Assembly (NCBI RefSeq): GCF_028372415.1
Contig: NC_092879.1
Location: forward strand, 66,975,427 to 67,039,426
DNA from: Notamacropus eugenii
Taxonomy: Eukaryota; Chordata; Mammalia; Diprotodontia; Macropodidae
Direction: 5' to 3'
DNA length: 64,000 bases
Shown here: one piece after another, positions 44,640 to 56,690 of the stretch
Layout of the letters: the number at the start of each line of letters is the position of its first letter
Numbering within the stretch: the stretch's first letter is position 1
Translations under genes and position numbers: made by a program
The notes under the pieces: model-generated
What the model was told of the DNA's origin: nothing
The model's input: the letters and a program-made list of their open reading frames with translations, nothing else
Database searches by the model: none

Positions 44640-45310
44640 AGTAATATAATATTACCTTTAGCTGCTCTCTATGTGTTTCTTAATGGTATGATAGGGAAGA
44701 CATTGCCTAGTCTATAAGGCCAGACTGGTAGCAGAGTTTTCACCATTTACAGCGATCTAGCTTTTGGTCACAACTAAAATGAAGCTTCTTCTGTCATTAA
44801 ATATGGTAAGGAGGCTGGATGCTTGGTTTCTGAAATGTCTGTGCTCCAAAACCCCCATCTCCATTTCCCCCCTCCTTCTTGTCTGTTTTCTGTACAAGTT
44901 CAGATATAGCTGGCTCTGTACTGCCACCCTTCGGTTTTCAGTAACATTACTCCTTTTCTTGCAGTTATATAACTGGACCTGGCTAATTATTCTTTTGCTT
45001 TATTATCACACATCTTTTCTCAAGTTGAGCATCTCTCTGTGAATTCTTGGCTACGTGGCTAGCCTTTCTAGCTCCTTTTGTATTCATTTGGAGTTAAGTG
45101 AGAGAATAGATTTGGTCGAGTTGCTAATTCTTTCCACGCTGAGGATTTATAGAGGACATACTTAATTAACGTTGGGTTGAGTACCTGGAGGGATGCAGAA
45201 TTACTTACAACACAGATACTGTGGGTATGACATTCATTATCTCACTGTTACCAACCTGCCCTTCCCCAAAGGCAAGGAAACTAAAGAGAACAGATTCAGG
45301 AGGGTTGTGT
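44640..45310. other. AT-rich stretch without recognised repeat or gene
   Basis: I see no interspersed repeat here. A 92-codon plus-strand frame with hydrophobic content (44,764-45,042) has no recognisable domain or supporting context and is probably chance. Confidence 0.35.
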
Positions 45311-45317
45311 ATGCGTG

Positions 45318-45380
45318 CGTGTAGATACGTGTGTGCGTGTGTGTTTATGTATATATGTATGTATGTATTTATGTGTATCA
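45318..45380 (+). repeat. TG/TATG microsatellite
   Basis: Imperfect tgcgtgtgtgtt then atgtatatatgtatgtatgt words, about 60 bp. Confidence 0.9.
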
Positions 45381-45571
45381 AGTCATCTCCCCATCCAGCA
45401 TGTGACCTAGTAGAATGCAGGTAGAGAAGATAGGCTCTCTTGGAGTCAAATGGGAGGAGGAATGTCCCTGCTAATCTCGTTATACTATTATCTCATAGGA
45501 AATCAGAATCTCAGCACCCAGTCTAGGTTTAATGAGCTTTCTGTAGTCTGCAAGGGTAGTGTGGGTGATTC

Positions 45572-45710
45572 ATTAATCATAGAATTCCAAAAAGTTAGGG
45601 TCAGAAAGGAACTTTTAGAACAGATACTAAGACCCAGAGATAGAAAATAACTTGCAGAAAGTCATGAGAGCTACTTCCTAGCAGAGCCAACACTAGACCC
45701 CTGGTCTCCA
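45572..45710 (-). repeat. MIR-type SINE fossil
   Basis: 'catagaattccaaaaagtta', 'aagacccagagatagaaaat', 'agcagagccaacactagacc' in reverse-strand MIR order. Confidence 0.65.
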
Positions 45711-45721
45711 ACAGTAGCAAC

Positions 45722-46003
45722 TTATGTTTGTCCTTCATTCTTGAAGAGGACCATGACATCAAGATGATGACTTGACTTTCAGTTGACTTTGATTTGAGTG
45801 AGGGAGTGCTGTGCAAGGTCACCAACCTCACTTTCTTCACCTGAGCCATCTGGGTCCAGTGGCCTGATAGTCATTAGGATGAGTGGAGATGGCCCAGGAT
45901 GCAATGGGAGACCCTGGCCCTTTCAGGCTCACTTTGAGTGAGATATACCCATTCAATGAATAGGCTTCTTCTTTAAGTAGTTACTCAAGGGATGGCCTCT
46001 TCA
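45722..46003 (+). repeat. Second marsupial SINE type
   Basis: Nearly complete copy: 'tttgtccttcattcttgaag', 'gaccatgacatcaagatgat', 'gagtgctgtgcaaggtcacc', 'gagccatctgggtccagtgg', 'agatggcccaggatgcaatg', 'caagggatggcctcttcaat'. Related pieces lie at 31.6, 56.5 and 60.08 kb. Confidence 0.9.
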
Positions 46004-46639
46004 ATAAAAAAAATCAAACGGGAGGGGAAGACCCTCAGGGTTCCTGGGCAAAAGAGAAACAATTACTATTTAGTAGCTTTATATTGTGTGTATGTGTAAT
46101 ATTACATATCTACATGCACAGAGATCTAGAAGCATTCAGCTTAAGTCGAACTCTGTTGGCTCTTCCTGTCATGGAGATGAACCTGGCTTCTTGCAGTCTC
46201 TGTCAGTGGAGCCCAAGCTCTGATAGCATCTACTGAGGGCAGACTGAGTTATGGAGAGAATCAGCTTCAGAGGGGCTCATTACCAGAAGGTCGGCCACCC
46301 TGCGACTCACAGAACTGTCAGCTAAAGCATGGAGGGAGTGGTGATTGACTTCCAGGGAGGGGGTGCCCACATCAGGGAAGTATAGCAGATCATCTGAAGG
46401 ATCGAAGGGTGTTTGTCTCTGCTGCTCCTTCCTGTTTCCATGGGAATCTGGAGGGGGAGGGTGGTTCTCTGCTTACGGCATTTGCAGGCAGAGCCTTGTG
46501 TCTTCATGGAGGAAGTAGAAGGAAAGAAGGAAGTGGGAAGAAAGGAATTGCTAGGAGGGGAAGGCATGGTGTTGGCACGTGACCATCCAAAGCAAGCTCA
46601 TTCAGCAAGAATCGGCCCACTTTGGGGCTCTGCCTAGTA

Positions 46640-47450
46640 GAAGCCTTGCAGGTGAAATGACTTTTTTTCTTTAAAATGATTGGTAAAAAAGATTCCCTTA
46701 AGTCCCAAACAAAAGAGCCCTTGAAACTGGGAAAGGCCTAGGTCATTAGGCAGTGCTCCTGCCTCCATGCAGCTTTAGCCTGTTCAGTAATGCAGATCCC
46801 AACCATCCAAACGCCCTACTGATTTGTTCACCTTTGTCTCTCTTGGGAAGCAGGATCGGGCCTTTGGCTAGAATTCCAAGACCAGTTTCTTGGCTGCCTT
46901 GTTCTAACTTGAGAAACAACAGGCATGGCTGGGGGCATGTGCCCATGCCATCCCTAGCCATTTCATCGGTAGCCTAAAGCTGAAACCATGTCATTTCCAC
47001 ACGAGTGTTCCTCTTCTTAGACCTCGAAAAAATCTTTCTGTTCTCTTTTATTTGGGACTAATGCATTGTGTCTGGTCAGTGCTGAAATTGACAAAATGTT
47101 GTAAGGTCTTGTTTTTTTCACCTGTTTATCTTGTTTATAAATGGCAATGAGCTAGCTTATTTCTATTGCATAAAAAGCAGTGTGGTAGCTTGTATGAGCA
47201 CATTAATTATTTAGCATTTATCTAAAGGAGAGAAATGCAGCTTGTTCCCTAAAGGTGCAGGAGTTGCTCTGAAGGAATCTATTTCCAACTAAATGAATGT
47301 TATCTGTGTTTCCTGGAGGCCAAAGCTGTCGCTCTTGCTTTTCTGCCTGATTTGCTTTGAGCTCGGCTATAGCAGCCCTTTTTATGTGGGCCTTTGCCGA
47401 GGATATGTAGTCCTCTATCTGTGAACCCTGCATGGCAAAATGGGTTCCTT
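46640..47450. promoter_or_regulatory. Repeat-free stretch, candidate conserved noncoding element
   Basis: No interspersed repeat is recognisable for about 800 bp between repeat-dense flanks. It is composed of mixed AT-rich words such as 'attaattatttagcatttat', 'ttatcttgtttataaatggc' (forkhead-like TGTTTA, homeodomain-like TTAATTA) and a GC-balanced 3' part. That is the appearance of vertebrate enhancer-type conserved elements, but conservation cannot be tested here. Confidence 0.25.
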
Positions 47451-47459
47451 ATTTGGGGA

Positions 47460-47850
47460 GTCAAGGTCCTGAATTTACATCCTGGCTACAGAGATGTAGC
47501 CAGCATTGGTCAAATGGGGCTTAGCTCTAGGATGCCAACATCTATGGGGCATGTACTCTTTCTGGGGAGGGAGGTGTATGCAGTTTCTTGTCTGTGCCAA
47601 GCTCTGTTCCCTTGCTTTATGTATTATGCCTTGCTGGCATGGATCACTTTAAAGTATGACTACCCCCCTTTTCCCTAGGGCCATCTCTCCAGGATCCCTG
47701 CAGCATAGTGGACTTTCTTTCCCCTGGGCCTCCAAAGTGGCATAGGTAGGACCACCTTTATGTGACTACCTCTATGGCTAGATTATCCTGTGTGCTGTGA
47801 CCACATTCCTTTCCCCCTCACACAATTGTCTTTGCCCCAGCTGAAAATAT
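47460..47850. other. No recognised gene or repeat
   Basis: Short frames only. The stretch ends at an MIR fragment. I see no feature I can support. Confidence 0.3.
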
Positions 47851-48530
47851 TCCTACTTATGGCTCTGCCCAATCATGCTACTTAATAATAGTGTGATATT
47901 GAGCCAGTCACCCTCTCCAGGCCTCCTTTTCCTCATGTATAAAATAAGAAAAGTTGACAAGATAATATCTACTTTCCCCTTCATCTCTAAATCGCCAGTT
48001 CTATGATTTCCCTGCAAAAAGCCTCTTTGATCATTTCCTTCAAATAAAGTTACAGAGCTGGTATCAATCTATTACATTCGGGAACCCTGATGGGTAAAAT
48101 CTTGATATTGGTTAAGGTTCAGGTGCTATCATATGGAAGGTAGTTCTGATTCAGTCTCATTCCCCTTGTTAGACTAAAATTACATTCTTGACAGGGGTAC
48201 ACCCTGCTCAACTCTATTTTAAGGATCAAAGATAGAGCTAGGCAGTCATCATATAGTAGGAAGAGTGTCACATGAAGAATCAGGACACTGGGGGTCTCCC
48301 CCCGCCCCTGCCTCAATGAACAGCTGCATTACCTAGGGCTCATCACTTATCCTTATCTGGACCTCATAGAATTTGAGAAGTGGAGAGTATGACTCCCTAA
48401 TCTTATAAATAGGAAAACTCAGGCCCAGTGAAGTGAGCTCATACATGGCTCTAGTTTCATATTCTGTAAAACAAGAGTTGGACAAGATTGTTTCTAAGAT
48501 CCTTTTGTAGCTCTAAGATTTCCAGTCATT
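47850..48530 (+). repeat. Two MIR fossils, plus strand
   Basis: One at about 47,850-48,012 ('atattgagccagtcaccctc', 'ttcctcatgtataaaataag', 'ccagttctatgatttc'). One split copy at about 48,245-48,520 ('gggtctcccc...', 'tttcatattctgtaaaacaa', 'agctctaagatttcc'). Confidence 0.65.
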
Positions 48531-48544
48531 TATTCAAGAAACTT

Positions 48545-49170
48545 TATGGGATTATAAGACTGTAGATTCAGAACTGGAAGGAAAAATAGTGGCCAGCCAT
48601 TCTAACTCCCTGTTTTTCCAAATGAGGAAATTGAAAGATGGAGACATTAAATAATTTGCCCAGGGTCACAGAGGTTATAAGTGGTAGAGGCTGGACCTGA
48701 ATCTATGTTCTCTGGGACCAAATCAAATGCTCATTCCACTGTGTGAGTGCATTAAGCATCCAGGTAATGTTTGGATCTTGTACCATTGTTCTGGCTCAAC
48801 AAGACTACCTGTATTGAATCTCTGAACTGCATGTTACCCATCACCTAGAGATTGAGGCTCACAAATGGAAAACCTGCTCTGTAGGCAGCTAGAGGGAGTT
48901 ACAAACTTCTGGTGAGACTTGACTCCTGACTTCTTGAAGCGCAGTCTAGTAAGGAACTCAGAGGTTATAGATTAGAGCTAGAACAGGCCATAGAGGTCAT
49001 TTAGTCCATTCATTTAATTTCACAGATGAGGAAACTGAGGCCTAGAGAAAGTGGTTTGCCCATGGTCCCAGTACAAGTAAGTGTCAGAGATAGGATCTGG
49101 ACCTAGATCCCATGATTCTCAATTTGTCTTGATTCTCTATCTAGTGTTCTTTCTACCATGTGTCCTCTTG
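48545..49170 (-). repeat. Two MIR fossils, minus strand
   Basis: 48,545-48,750 ('ctgtttttccaaatgaggaa', 'tttgcccagggtcacagagg') and 48,965-49,165 ('ttagtccattcatttaattt', 'acagatgaggaaactgaggc'). Confidence 0.85.
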
Positions 49171-49209
49171 GGAAGGATAATACCTGGAATAGGCACCATT
49201 ACATAAGTG

Positions 49210-49500
49210 TATTAAAGAGGTATGAAACAAAGTTCTATTTGAGGTCCAGGTGGGAAGGTCATTCTTCCCTTGAGGAAGGATGGAAGGAGTAGAAAAGAAG
49301 TGACATTTCAGTTGGTGTTCAAAGAATGGATAGGAATTCAAGCATCGAAGGGGAGGAAGGAAGGCATTCTAGGCAAAGGAAATAGTGTGAGCAAAAGCAT
49401 AGAGGTAGGAGGATACAGAGCATTTGAGGAGAGGGAAAAGAGAGAGAGTAGAATAGTTTTACTGAATCAGAGCACATGGATGGGGGTGATATGAATTAAG
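49210..49500 (+). repeat. Possible old retroelement fragment
   Basis: 'ggaggaaggaaggcattcta', 'ggcaaaggaaatagtgtgag' and 'caaaagcatagaggtaggag' resemble the ancient element seen at 59.8-62.7 kb and similar mammalian-wide fossils. The 74-codon frame here is part of the repeat. Confidence 0.5.
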
Positions 49501-49794
49501 ATTCTGGGATTTTAATGAGTATAAATTAGAAACTGTCTAAGATTTTAAGTCACAGAGTAGTTGCTAATATGTATTAGTAGAGGTAATTTCCTCCCTGAGA
49601 ATTCTATATTCCAATGAAATTCTAGGTCCATTGAAAAAAGGCAATTCTACTCCTCCCCCATCATCACCCCTTCTCCCAATCTTTCTTTGAAATATCTGTT
49701 TAATGTCCTCTATTTTCCACTTTACCTTGTGAATGCAGGTGTAGGGTATGTCTAATCAGTGGCAAGATCATCCAAATGGAAAAGTTACCACCTA

Positions 49795-49990
49795 CCTCTG
49801 TCACGAAATTGTAGATGTGTGAGACCTTGATGATCAATGCATCCAGCCCCCTCATTTTGGAGATGACGAATTCCACAGCTCAGATAAGTAAAGTGATTGC
49901 TCCAAAGTGACACAGGTAGCTGAGTCAGTATTCAGACCCAGGCCATCTGATTTCCATCCCAGCAGCCTTTCTCCTGTACCACACTGTGGT
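49795..49990 (-). repeat. MIR fossil, minus strand
   Basis: 'ccagccccctcattttggag', 'ctcagataagtaaagtgatt' and 'gacacaggtagctgagtcag'. The stretch at 50,000-50,280 has nothing recognised. Confidence 0.8.
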
Positions 49991-50286
49991 CTTTGGTCTA
50001 TATTCCACAATCATCCTGATGTCCATGACCTATGAATAAGTAACTGGTTCCATTTGGTCACAAAATGATGAGTCAGGCCAGCTGATCATTGTGACCTCAG
50101 CAGCTCTGCCTCACTTCAGTCCTGTTCATGTGCAAGTCAAGACATTACCCTCATGATGTCAGTGATCCTCTGAGAAAGAATGAACAACAATATGCCCAGC
50201 TAAAACATAGTCATCTATTGAGTTCATATGCCGTTGGTGGAGTCTTCAGACAATGTGTAAAAGTGAATCCCACCCCCAGTAATAAA

Positions 50287-50534
50287 AGGGCAACTAGGTG
50301 GCACAGTGAATAGAGCACTGAGCCTGAAGTCAGGAAAACTTAAGTTCAAATTCAGCCTCAGACACTTACTAGCTGTGTGACTGTGGCAAGTCACTTAACC
50401 CTGTTTGCCTCAGTTTCCTCATTTGTAAAATGAATTAGAAAAGGAAATGGAAAACCATTCCAGTATTTTTACCAAGAAAACTCTAAATGGGGTAACACAG
50501 AGTCACAAATGACCGAAATGACTGAACAGCAAAT
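50287..50534 (+). repeat. Marsupial tRNA-headed SINE, full length
   Basis: 'ggcaactaggtggcacagtg', 'agcctgaagtcaggaaaact', 'tagctgtgtgactgtggcaa', 'gtttgcctcagtttcctcat', 'accaagaaaactctaaatgg', 'gaccgaaatgactgaacag'. Confidence 0.96.
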
Positions 50535-51500
50535 GATAAAGCATAGGTCAGAATTCATAAGAAAAACATTCCACTGGAATCTTTTGCATTAAAGGATCAA
50601 AGCTTTATTTCTAGGATTTAGGGAATAAATGAGAATGAATATTAATAAAAATGCCTCTCTCTGATAAGGCAAATATGCAATTTTTTTTTTACTTTGATCT
50701 CAGAGGTTCAGTGCCCAAAGACCACACGGGTCTAGAGAAGTCTCCCAAATCAAATGGTGTATTTTATTTGCTATCATTCTTAAGTTTTTCTGAGATCAGC
50801 CATCCCAAACACCATAGTTTGTACTTCTGTACTAGTTACTGCAGAAGTCCAAAAAGGAGATGAACCTGATCCATCTCCAGAAATAGAGTATGGTCTAATT
50901 GGGAAAATGACATGTCCTTAAGAGAAGACATTGAAATCAAAGCTGAATGAAATGCCGACTGTGTGCAAATCACTGGCCTTAATATTGGAGATGAGAGCTC
51001 CAGGATCGCTGCCTAGAAGCCCTAAGAGTTCATGGGTAGGGTAGAGAGCAAGCCCCATGGCTCTGAGTGCATTGGAATGTCACAGAGCAGCACCTGGGAT
51101 TATGGAGGCCCAGAGAATCTTATGAGGTAATGGCAGGGCAGGTGGTCATCTTCCATCTTACCTGGATTATAGCTGGTGACTCCCTGATCACCCAAATGGT
51201 GTGTCCATATTATGCTTACTTAATAGAGTGGAAGTGGGAGCCTAGCCCACCACCAATAGGAAGTGGAGGAGGGTGAAGAGGTTTCACTAGGCCTCAAAAA
51301 AAGAGTATCTCAAGAGTTAGAGAAAGGGGCATGTTTGAGGAATTGGGTTAGACCCATTAATGTGTGGATTTAAGAGGAGGGGAGTGCAGGGTAAGGTCAG
51401 GAAACAGAGTGGTCCTGTTTGGATGGAACTCAAATTACAGAGCAAGAGCAGATGCCAATGATTTGGGGTAAAAATACATGCAGTTTTCTTGGATTTTTTT
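50535..51500. other. No recognised gene or repeat
   Basis: AT-rich then mixed sequence with a short poly-T (50,681-50,690). Only short chance frames. The 51,000-51,150 part is vaguely L2/old-element-like but not assignable. Confidence 0.3.
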
Positions 51501-51509
51501 AACAGAATC

Positions 51510-51895
51510 ATACTGTAGAGATGACTTCTGTTTTGCCGAAGAGGTAGCTGTAGTTTAGAGAGTTGATTGGCTCAAAGTCATGATTAGTGAGTGGCAGATC
51601 TTGACCTAGAACCCAGATCTCCTCATTTCTATGATGATAACAGAACAGATCAGCTTTCTCATCTAAACAACGGTTATTTGAGGGGCTTAAACCAGAGTGG
51701 TCTTGTATCTCTTGTAGCTGAAAGAAACCCAAGAGGGCATCTGATTTAACCACCACATTTTATATGTGAGAAAAACAGGACCCAGAGAATTGAAGTGATT
51801 TGCACAAGGTCATACAGGAAGAAGTGACAGAGGAAAGCCTTGAATTCAAATTCACCTCTAGTTCCTTTACTCTGGAATCTTATGTGGCCTGTCAT
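51510..51895 (-). repeat. Two MIR fossils, minus strand
   Basis: About 51,515-51,640 ('agttgattggctcaaagtca', 'tgagtggcagatcttgacct') and 51,712-51,890 ('gatttaaccaccacatttta', 'gtgatttgcacaaggtcata'). Confidence 0.75.
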
Positions 51896-51995
51896 AGTAT
51901 GTGGGTTCTTTCATGCAGAAACTCCCTCCTTCACAAATTGTTAAGATTCCAAATTCATAGGGCCATTCCAAGCTAACTGTCACTTCAGTATGTAT

Positions 51996-52133
51996 GTTTT
52001 TAGTTGTTTTTTTTTTGGGGGGGGGAGAGGCAATCAGTGTTAAGTGACTTGTCCAAGGTCACACAGTTCCCATCTGAATTCAGGTCCTCCTGACTCTAGG
52101 ACCACTCTATCCACTGCACCACCCACCTGCCCC
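51996..52133 (-). repeat. Truncated marsupial SINE with target-site duplication
   Basis: Poly-T then 'taagtgacttgtccaaggtc', 'acacagttcc', 'tctatccactgcaccaccca'. Flanked by cacttcagtatgtat (51,981) and cacttcaatatattt (52,134), a degraded duplication of about 14 bp. The poly-T marks the tail, so the element is on the minus strand. Confidence 0.9.
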
Positions 52134-52139
52134 CACTTC

Positions 52140-53350
52140 AATATATTTTGAAAGAAGATAGATCTCTCCCTAGTCATGTCATTACCAAGAGAACTTGGGC
52201 CATAGACAAACTTCTTGACTTCTCTGTTTCCTCATATGTAAAAAAGGTTTGATAATGCCTGCACCTGCTAGTTCATGGGGCTGTCATGGTGTTCAGTTAG
52301 TGGCATAGGAGAATATTTGGTGATTATAAATTATGGTGGAGATGTGAGCTCTCATCATGGTTGGCCTAACCATGAGACACCTATATGGAGGTTAACCTTT
52401 CCTCTGGCTTTCTAAGTCCTATCAACAAAGTCCTCAATGTCCATATGTCTTACACATACTGTCTAATAAATTCATTTTTTTGGTTATTTCTTTAGCTCTC
52501 ATATTTTCACATACCCCCAATAGATCTGTGGCCTCCATGATGTAGGCATTCTCTTCACTGGTGCAGATAACATGTCATCCATGCCTGCATGTCCTGTGGG
52601 ACTTTCATATCTTTCCATAAGGTTGTCATAAGATGGTCTCGATGTTGGTTACAATTTATTTCACTCTGTGGTATACACTTGATTTTCCTGTCATTCCTTG
52701 GATCTCCATTATGTACTGCATTATGTTCTCAGGCCCAAACTGCCTGCTGACTTCAATGTCATACATTTAACTTACAGCTTGCTCCCCAATACAGTAGTTC
52801 TAGCCAGAGAGCATCAGCATAGTGGAGAGTGGGTGAGAAGAGAATATCTCTAGAAGCAATTGCAAATTGGACCGCATGCTGCCCTATCTGGATAGTGCCC
52901 TGGACGGATGACGCCACAACAAGGACTCCCAGGAGCAAAAGCCAGCTGATTGTGCTGGCCCTTCCTTGTCTGGGTGTCCTAGCCCAGGGTATTTAAGGAG
53001 AGAAGACAGAGTGAAAAAACATGCATGTATCTTAGACAAAACTGGCCACCTTCCAGACTGTTGAGTTACAAGTGAGACCAGAGTATAGGTGTAGGCAGGC
53101 AAGGTTTGTGGACTGAACTTGGGATCACAGATGCAATGGGTAAGGGCTCTCCTATGCTCTGTTGATTATCTTGCCCTTAAGAATTTTGGAAGGGGAGGTT
53201 GTGAAGAGTATTCCCTGAAGGGATGTGTATATGTCTCTTCCCATGTCTGTGGCCCCAGAGTGGAGGATGTTTGGGTTTAATGAATATGCCATTCTCCTGT
53301 CCACAAGGTCTGTTTGTGCCAGCAGTACCTGGTCCATGGCTGTCAGTCAC
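52140..53350. other. Mostly unassigned sequence
   Basis: A faint MIR tail at 52,205-52,330 ('ttgacttctctgtttcctca'). The 52,440-52,800 stretch may be an old element but I cannot name it. Short GAGA/GACA simple sequence lies at 53,360-53,420. No gene is supported. Confidence 0.35.
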
Positions 53351-53429
53351 AGGATCCCAACAGAGAGAGACAGAAAGACACAGAGAGACAAGATACATCA
53401 CCATATAGAGAGAGGACATGATTTGACCA

Positions 53430-54250
53430 ACATTTGAATGGAATCTCTGGTATGGTAAGACACCATACAATGACCACATACATCTTCATATTGCTAAAAT
53501 TTTATTAGCTCATTTTACATCTTTCCGATTCATATAGTTTTAGAAGTTAAGAAGATTTGTTTCTCAATCGAATTAATTAAACCCTGGGAAAATGATCAAA
53601 ACCAGGCTGTCCCTTCAAGTGTTTAATATTAGCTAGCTGATGTTCTTAATATGCCAAATTGTGAACAATTATCCCACTATTAGGTGCTGTTAGATGCTAT
53701 GCCATTTGACATAAATGAATGACATTTTGTACAAAAGAGAAATGTGGGGTTGGCCAGTCAAACTCATTGTATAGATCAGGCCTTTTTCCTCCCCTCAGAC
53801 TACTCTACATTTATTGGACAAATGACTAGGAATTCCACTATGTTTTCCCTCCCTTTGTATTTCTTGTTCTAGTTCTTGAACCTCAGTTGATAGAATCAGG
53901 TCTCCAGGCAATATAGAAAAAATCGCTATTGAGGTCAAAATAATATTCTACCCGGATGAAGTACTAGTTTCTTTTTTGATCTTTTGAAATAGCTCAGAGA
54001 TGAACTGGGCTTCTGTCTTTATTTCATATAGCTAAATAATTGACGTTCCTTAATCAGACATTTTGGCCTTGGGTGGGGCATGGGTTAATTGACTGGCATA
54101 AGGGAGGGTGTTTTAAGGGCCAGATGGCATTAGTGGTGAGAGTTTGAAAGTTTTCCAGTTTCACTTTAAATCAATTACACATGTGCTCCAATAACAACAG
54201 TATCTCGATAGATATCCAAATGGAAGGCTTTCATGAAATAAAAAGCAGTA
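53430..54250. promoter_or_regulatory. Repeat-free AT-rich stretch, candidate conserved noncoding element
   Basis: About 800 bp without recognisable repeats. Contains 'tcaatcgaattaattaaacc', 'attagctagctgatgttctt' and 'ctaaataattgacgttcctt' (homeodomain-like TAATTA cores), a TGACGT half CRE and an 'aaggctttcatgaaataaaa' stretch. The texture suggests a regulatory conserved element. This is inference and needs cross-species alignment. Confidence 0.3.
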
Positions 54251-54264
54251 TAACCTTGTGGATA

Positions 54265-54360
54265 ATGAGTCTGCCTCAGTTAGAAAGAATCTAGGCCCTA
54301 CCTCTGCCACATCCTAGCTGTGTGGACTTGGCCCTAAATGAAACCTTGCAGTGCCCAGAG
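54265..54360 (+). repeat. MIR fragment
   Basis: 'aatctaggccctacctctgc' and 'cacatcctagctgtgtggac' correspond to the MIR core on the plus strand. Confidence 0.65.
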
Positions 54361-54497
54361 GTAACATATTAGATGCAATTAGAAATTGCATCAGTGGCTT
54401 TCATATGTTTGTGCCTTGGTAGGGAGAGTTTCCTCACTGGGAGCTCTTTAAAACAATGAAATCACAGGTTTGGGTGAGATATAAAGGATGCAATAAA

Positions 54498-54862
54498 GGT
54501 AGAAAGAAGGGAGGGAGGGAGGGAGAAGGAAAGGGAGAGGAAGATGGAAGAAAGAGTAAAGAAAGAAAAAAGAAGGGAGGAAGGGAGAGAGAAGGAAAGG
54601 TAAAAAAAGAAAGAGGAAGGAAGAAAGGGAGAAAGAAAAAAGAGAAAGAGGAAAGACAGGAGGAAGAAAGGGAGGGAGGGAGAAGGAGAGGGAGAGAAGG
54701 GAGAGTAAAGAAAGAAAGGGGAAGGACAGAAGGAAGAAAGGGGAGAGAAGAAAGTAAAAAAAGAAAGAGGAAGGAAGGAAGGAAGGAAGAAAGGAAGGAA
54801 GGAAGGAAGGAAGGAAGGAAGGAAGGAAGGAAGGAAGGAAGGAAGGGAAAGGAAGGGAAACT
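54498..54862 (+). repeat. (GGAA/GGGA)n polypurine tract
   Basis: About 360 bp of nearly pure purine ending in a perfect (ggaa)n run (54,774-54,845). The Arg/Lys/Glu frame on the plus strand and the Ser/Phe/Leu frame on the minus strand are artefacts. Confidence 0.97.
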
Positions 54863-55199
54863 AAGCATAGTAGTTTTTCCCTCTAATATACCTAAATGCT
54901 AACTGCCTTTGAGTACCTGGATTTTTGATATATGTCATGGTTTAGGTGAGAAATGTAAATAAATAAATAAAACTGTAAAATGATTAGAAGGAAAGAAGCT
55001 AGAAGTAAGCCAGTCCATTGAAATTGGATTTATTGCATGCCAAAGTACCATCTGAAAGTATTCAAGGCTTTTCTTGAAGATTAATGACTTGTAGTCTGGG
55101 CAGGCAAGCTAGGTGTTCTCAGCTGCTTGTTCTTTCTTGTCCCTATAACCAATCACTTGCAGAGTCCCGTGGTTTCTGTTTCCTTAACATCTCTTCTCT

Positions 55200-55405
55200 C
55201 TTCTCCCTTCTTTCTCCTCTGCCACTGCTCCCACCTTGGTACAGCCCTCGTCACCTCCCAACTAGACTAGTTCAGTACTTGCTAATTGGTATCCCTGCCC
55301 GAAATCTCTCTCAACTCCATCCTTCACTCAGATGCAAAAGTGATTTTCCTAAAGATAGGAGAAAGGATAAAATTTCAGTGCCCTGCGTAACCTCCATTCA
55401 TCTTT
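55200..55405 (+). repeat. L2 internal/ORF2-end fragment
   Basis: 'gccactgctcccaccttggt', 'cctcccaactagactagttc', 'tggtatccctgcccgaaatc', 'agtgattttcctaaagatag' follow the L2 order. The 107-codon frame at 55,084-55,407 overlaps it and is not a separate gene. Confidence 0.75.
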
Positions 55406-55535
55406 GAATTCCTTATTCTTATTTATTAATGAGCCATGACCTACCTAGAGTCACATAGCATTTGGTGGCAAAGTTAATTGGAATCTAGATGTCTTCTTGT
55501 TTCTTCTCTCATTTTGAAGATCTCTTAAAGTGGGG

Positions 55536-55735
55536 ATTCTTAATTCATGGTCTATGGAGAGATTTTAGGGGGTCTGTGAACTTGGATGGGAAAAATGACA
55601 TTTTTATATTTTAGTAACCTCTCACTGAAATTGAGCATTTCCTTCAATTATTTAAAAAGAGACTTTTGAGAAGGGGTCTGTACACTTTGCCCGACTGCCT
55701 AAGGGGTCTGTGAAATTGTAGGTCTTTATCAGTTA
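55536..55735 (+). mobile_element. DNA-transposon fossil (ggattcttaa-type ends), copy 1
   Basis: 'ggggattcttaattcatggt', 'gggggtctgtgaacttggat', 'ttgagaaggggtctgtacac', 'ctgcctaaggggtctgtgaa' match the same family as 62,905-63,112, there in the other orientation. Inverted gggttcttaacc-type ends suggest a hAT-like fossil. Class is inferred. Confidence 0.65.
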
Positions 55736-56414
55736 GTGAAGCTTTCCTGTCTTGGTAAAAGAGGAGAGACATGATTCACAGTTCATACTCCTGTCCTTTT
55801 CCCATCTGGGCTTTGGACACTTTTGTGTTTTGTTCCTGAAGAAGGACCAGACAGTTTCATCATTCCCACCTCACTGTTTGCATCTCCTCTTTGGTATGTA
55901 GGCCTGTTAGAAGGGTTGAAGATAATAACTCTGTCCTTCCAGCCCAGTGGAGATAAGGAAGGAGGGAGGAAAGAGGCATTTTGGTGAGGATAGAGGAATA
56001 AATGTAACTTTATCAGTGGCAAGCAACTGACTTTCTTTTATAATGATCCTTACTCTGCCCTGAAAGGACAGCTTATGTTCCTTTTAGAATATCTTGGCAG
56101 TAGATAAATCGGTGTAGGGAAATCTATGCCAGGGAAATACTTTTTTGGGGTGAATATAGACTATGCTTCTCCTGCAAACTTAACTTGTATGATACCTGAA
56201 AGTGGCCTGTGAATCAATGTCTTCCTCCAGTATAAACTTAGATATTTATACTGGAAGAAGACCTTGAGGATCTTCCCATCCCAAACTGATTTTTTTTTGA
56301 CTAGGTTAAAGAGGCCATTGTTTGCCTCATTTCTTACCTAGCCTTAATCACTGAATGGGCCTTGCCTCAGATAAACTGAGATCTGGGAAAGATCTTAGCT
56401 TAAAAGGGCTGAGA

Positions 56415-56600
56415 CCTCCCACTGCATTTGGGGCCATCTTCAGTCATCCCAATCTATATCTTGCCATAGGACTCAGATGATTCCACAGGAGAAAGTGATG
56501 CTGGTGACTCTGACCACCCAGGCTCATTTAAATCCAATTTATTTGCATCACTTTCCTGATTTCAAGGTCTGCTTTGAGAACAGGACAGACCACAACAGTA
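56415..56600 (-). repeat. Second marsupial SINE type, minus strand
   Basis: 'ggggccatcttcagtcatcc', 'gactcagatgattccacagg' and 'atttcaaggtctgctttgag' are the reverse complement of the 45.72 kb SINE. Confidence 0.8.
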
Positions 56601-56604
56601 TATA

Positions 56605-56690
56605 ATTATTTTCGTTTGTATTTTAATTCCCAGTGCTTAGCACAGTGCCTGACATATAATAGGCACTTAATAAATGTTGATTCACTACTG
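56605..56690 (+). repeat. L2 3' end
   Basis: 'attcccagtgcttagcacag', 'tgcctgacatataataggca', 'cttaataaatgttgattcac'. Confidence 0.9.
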
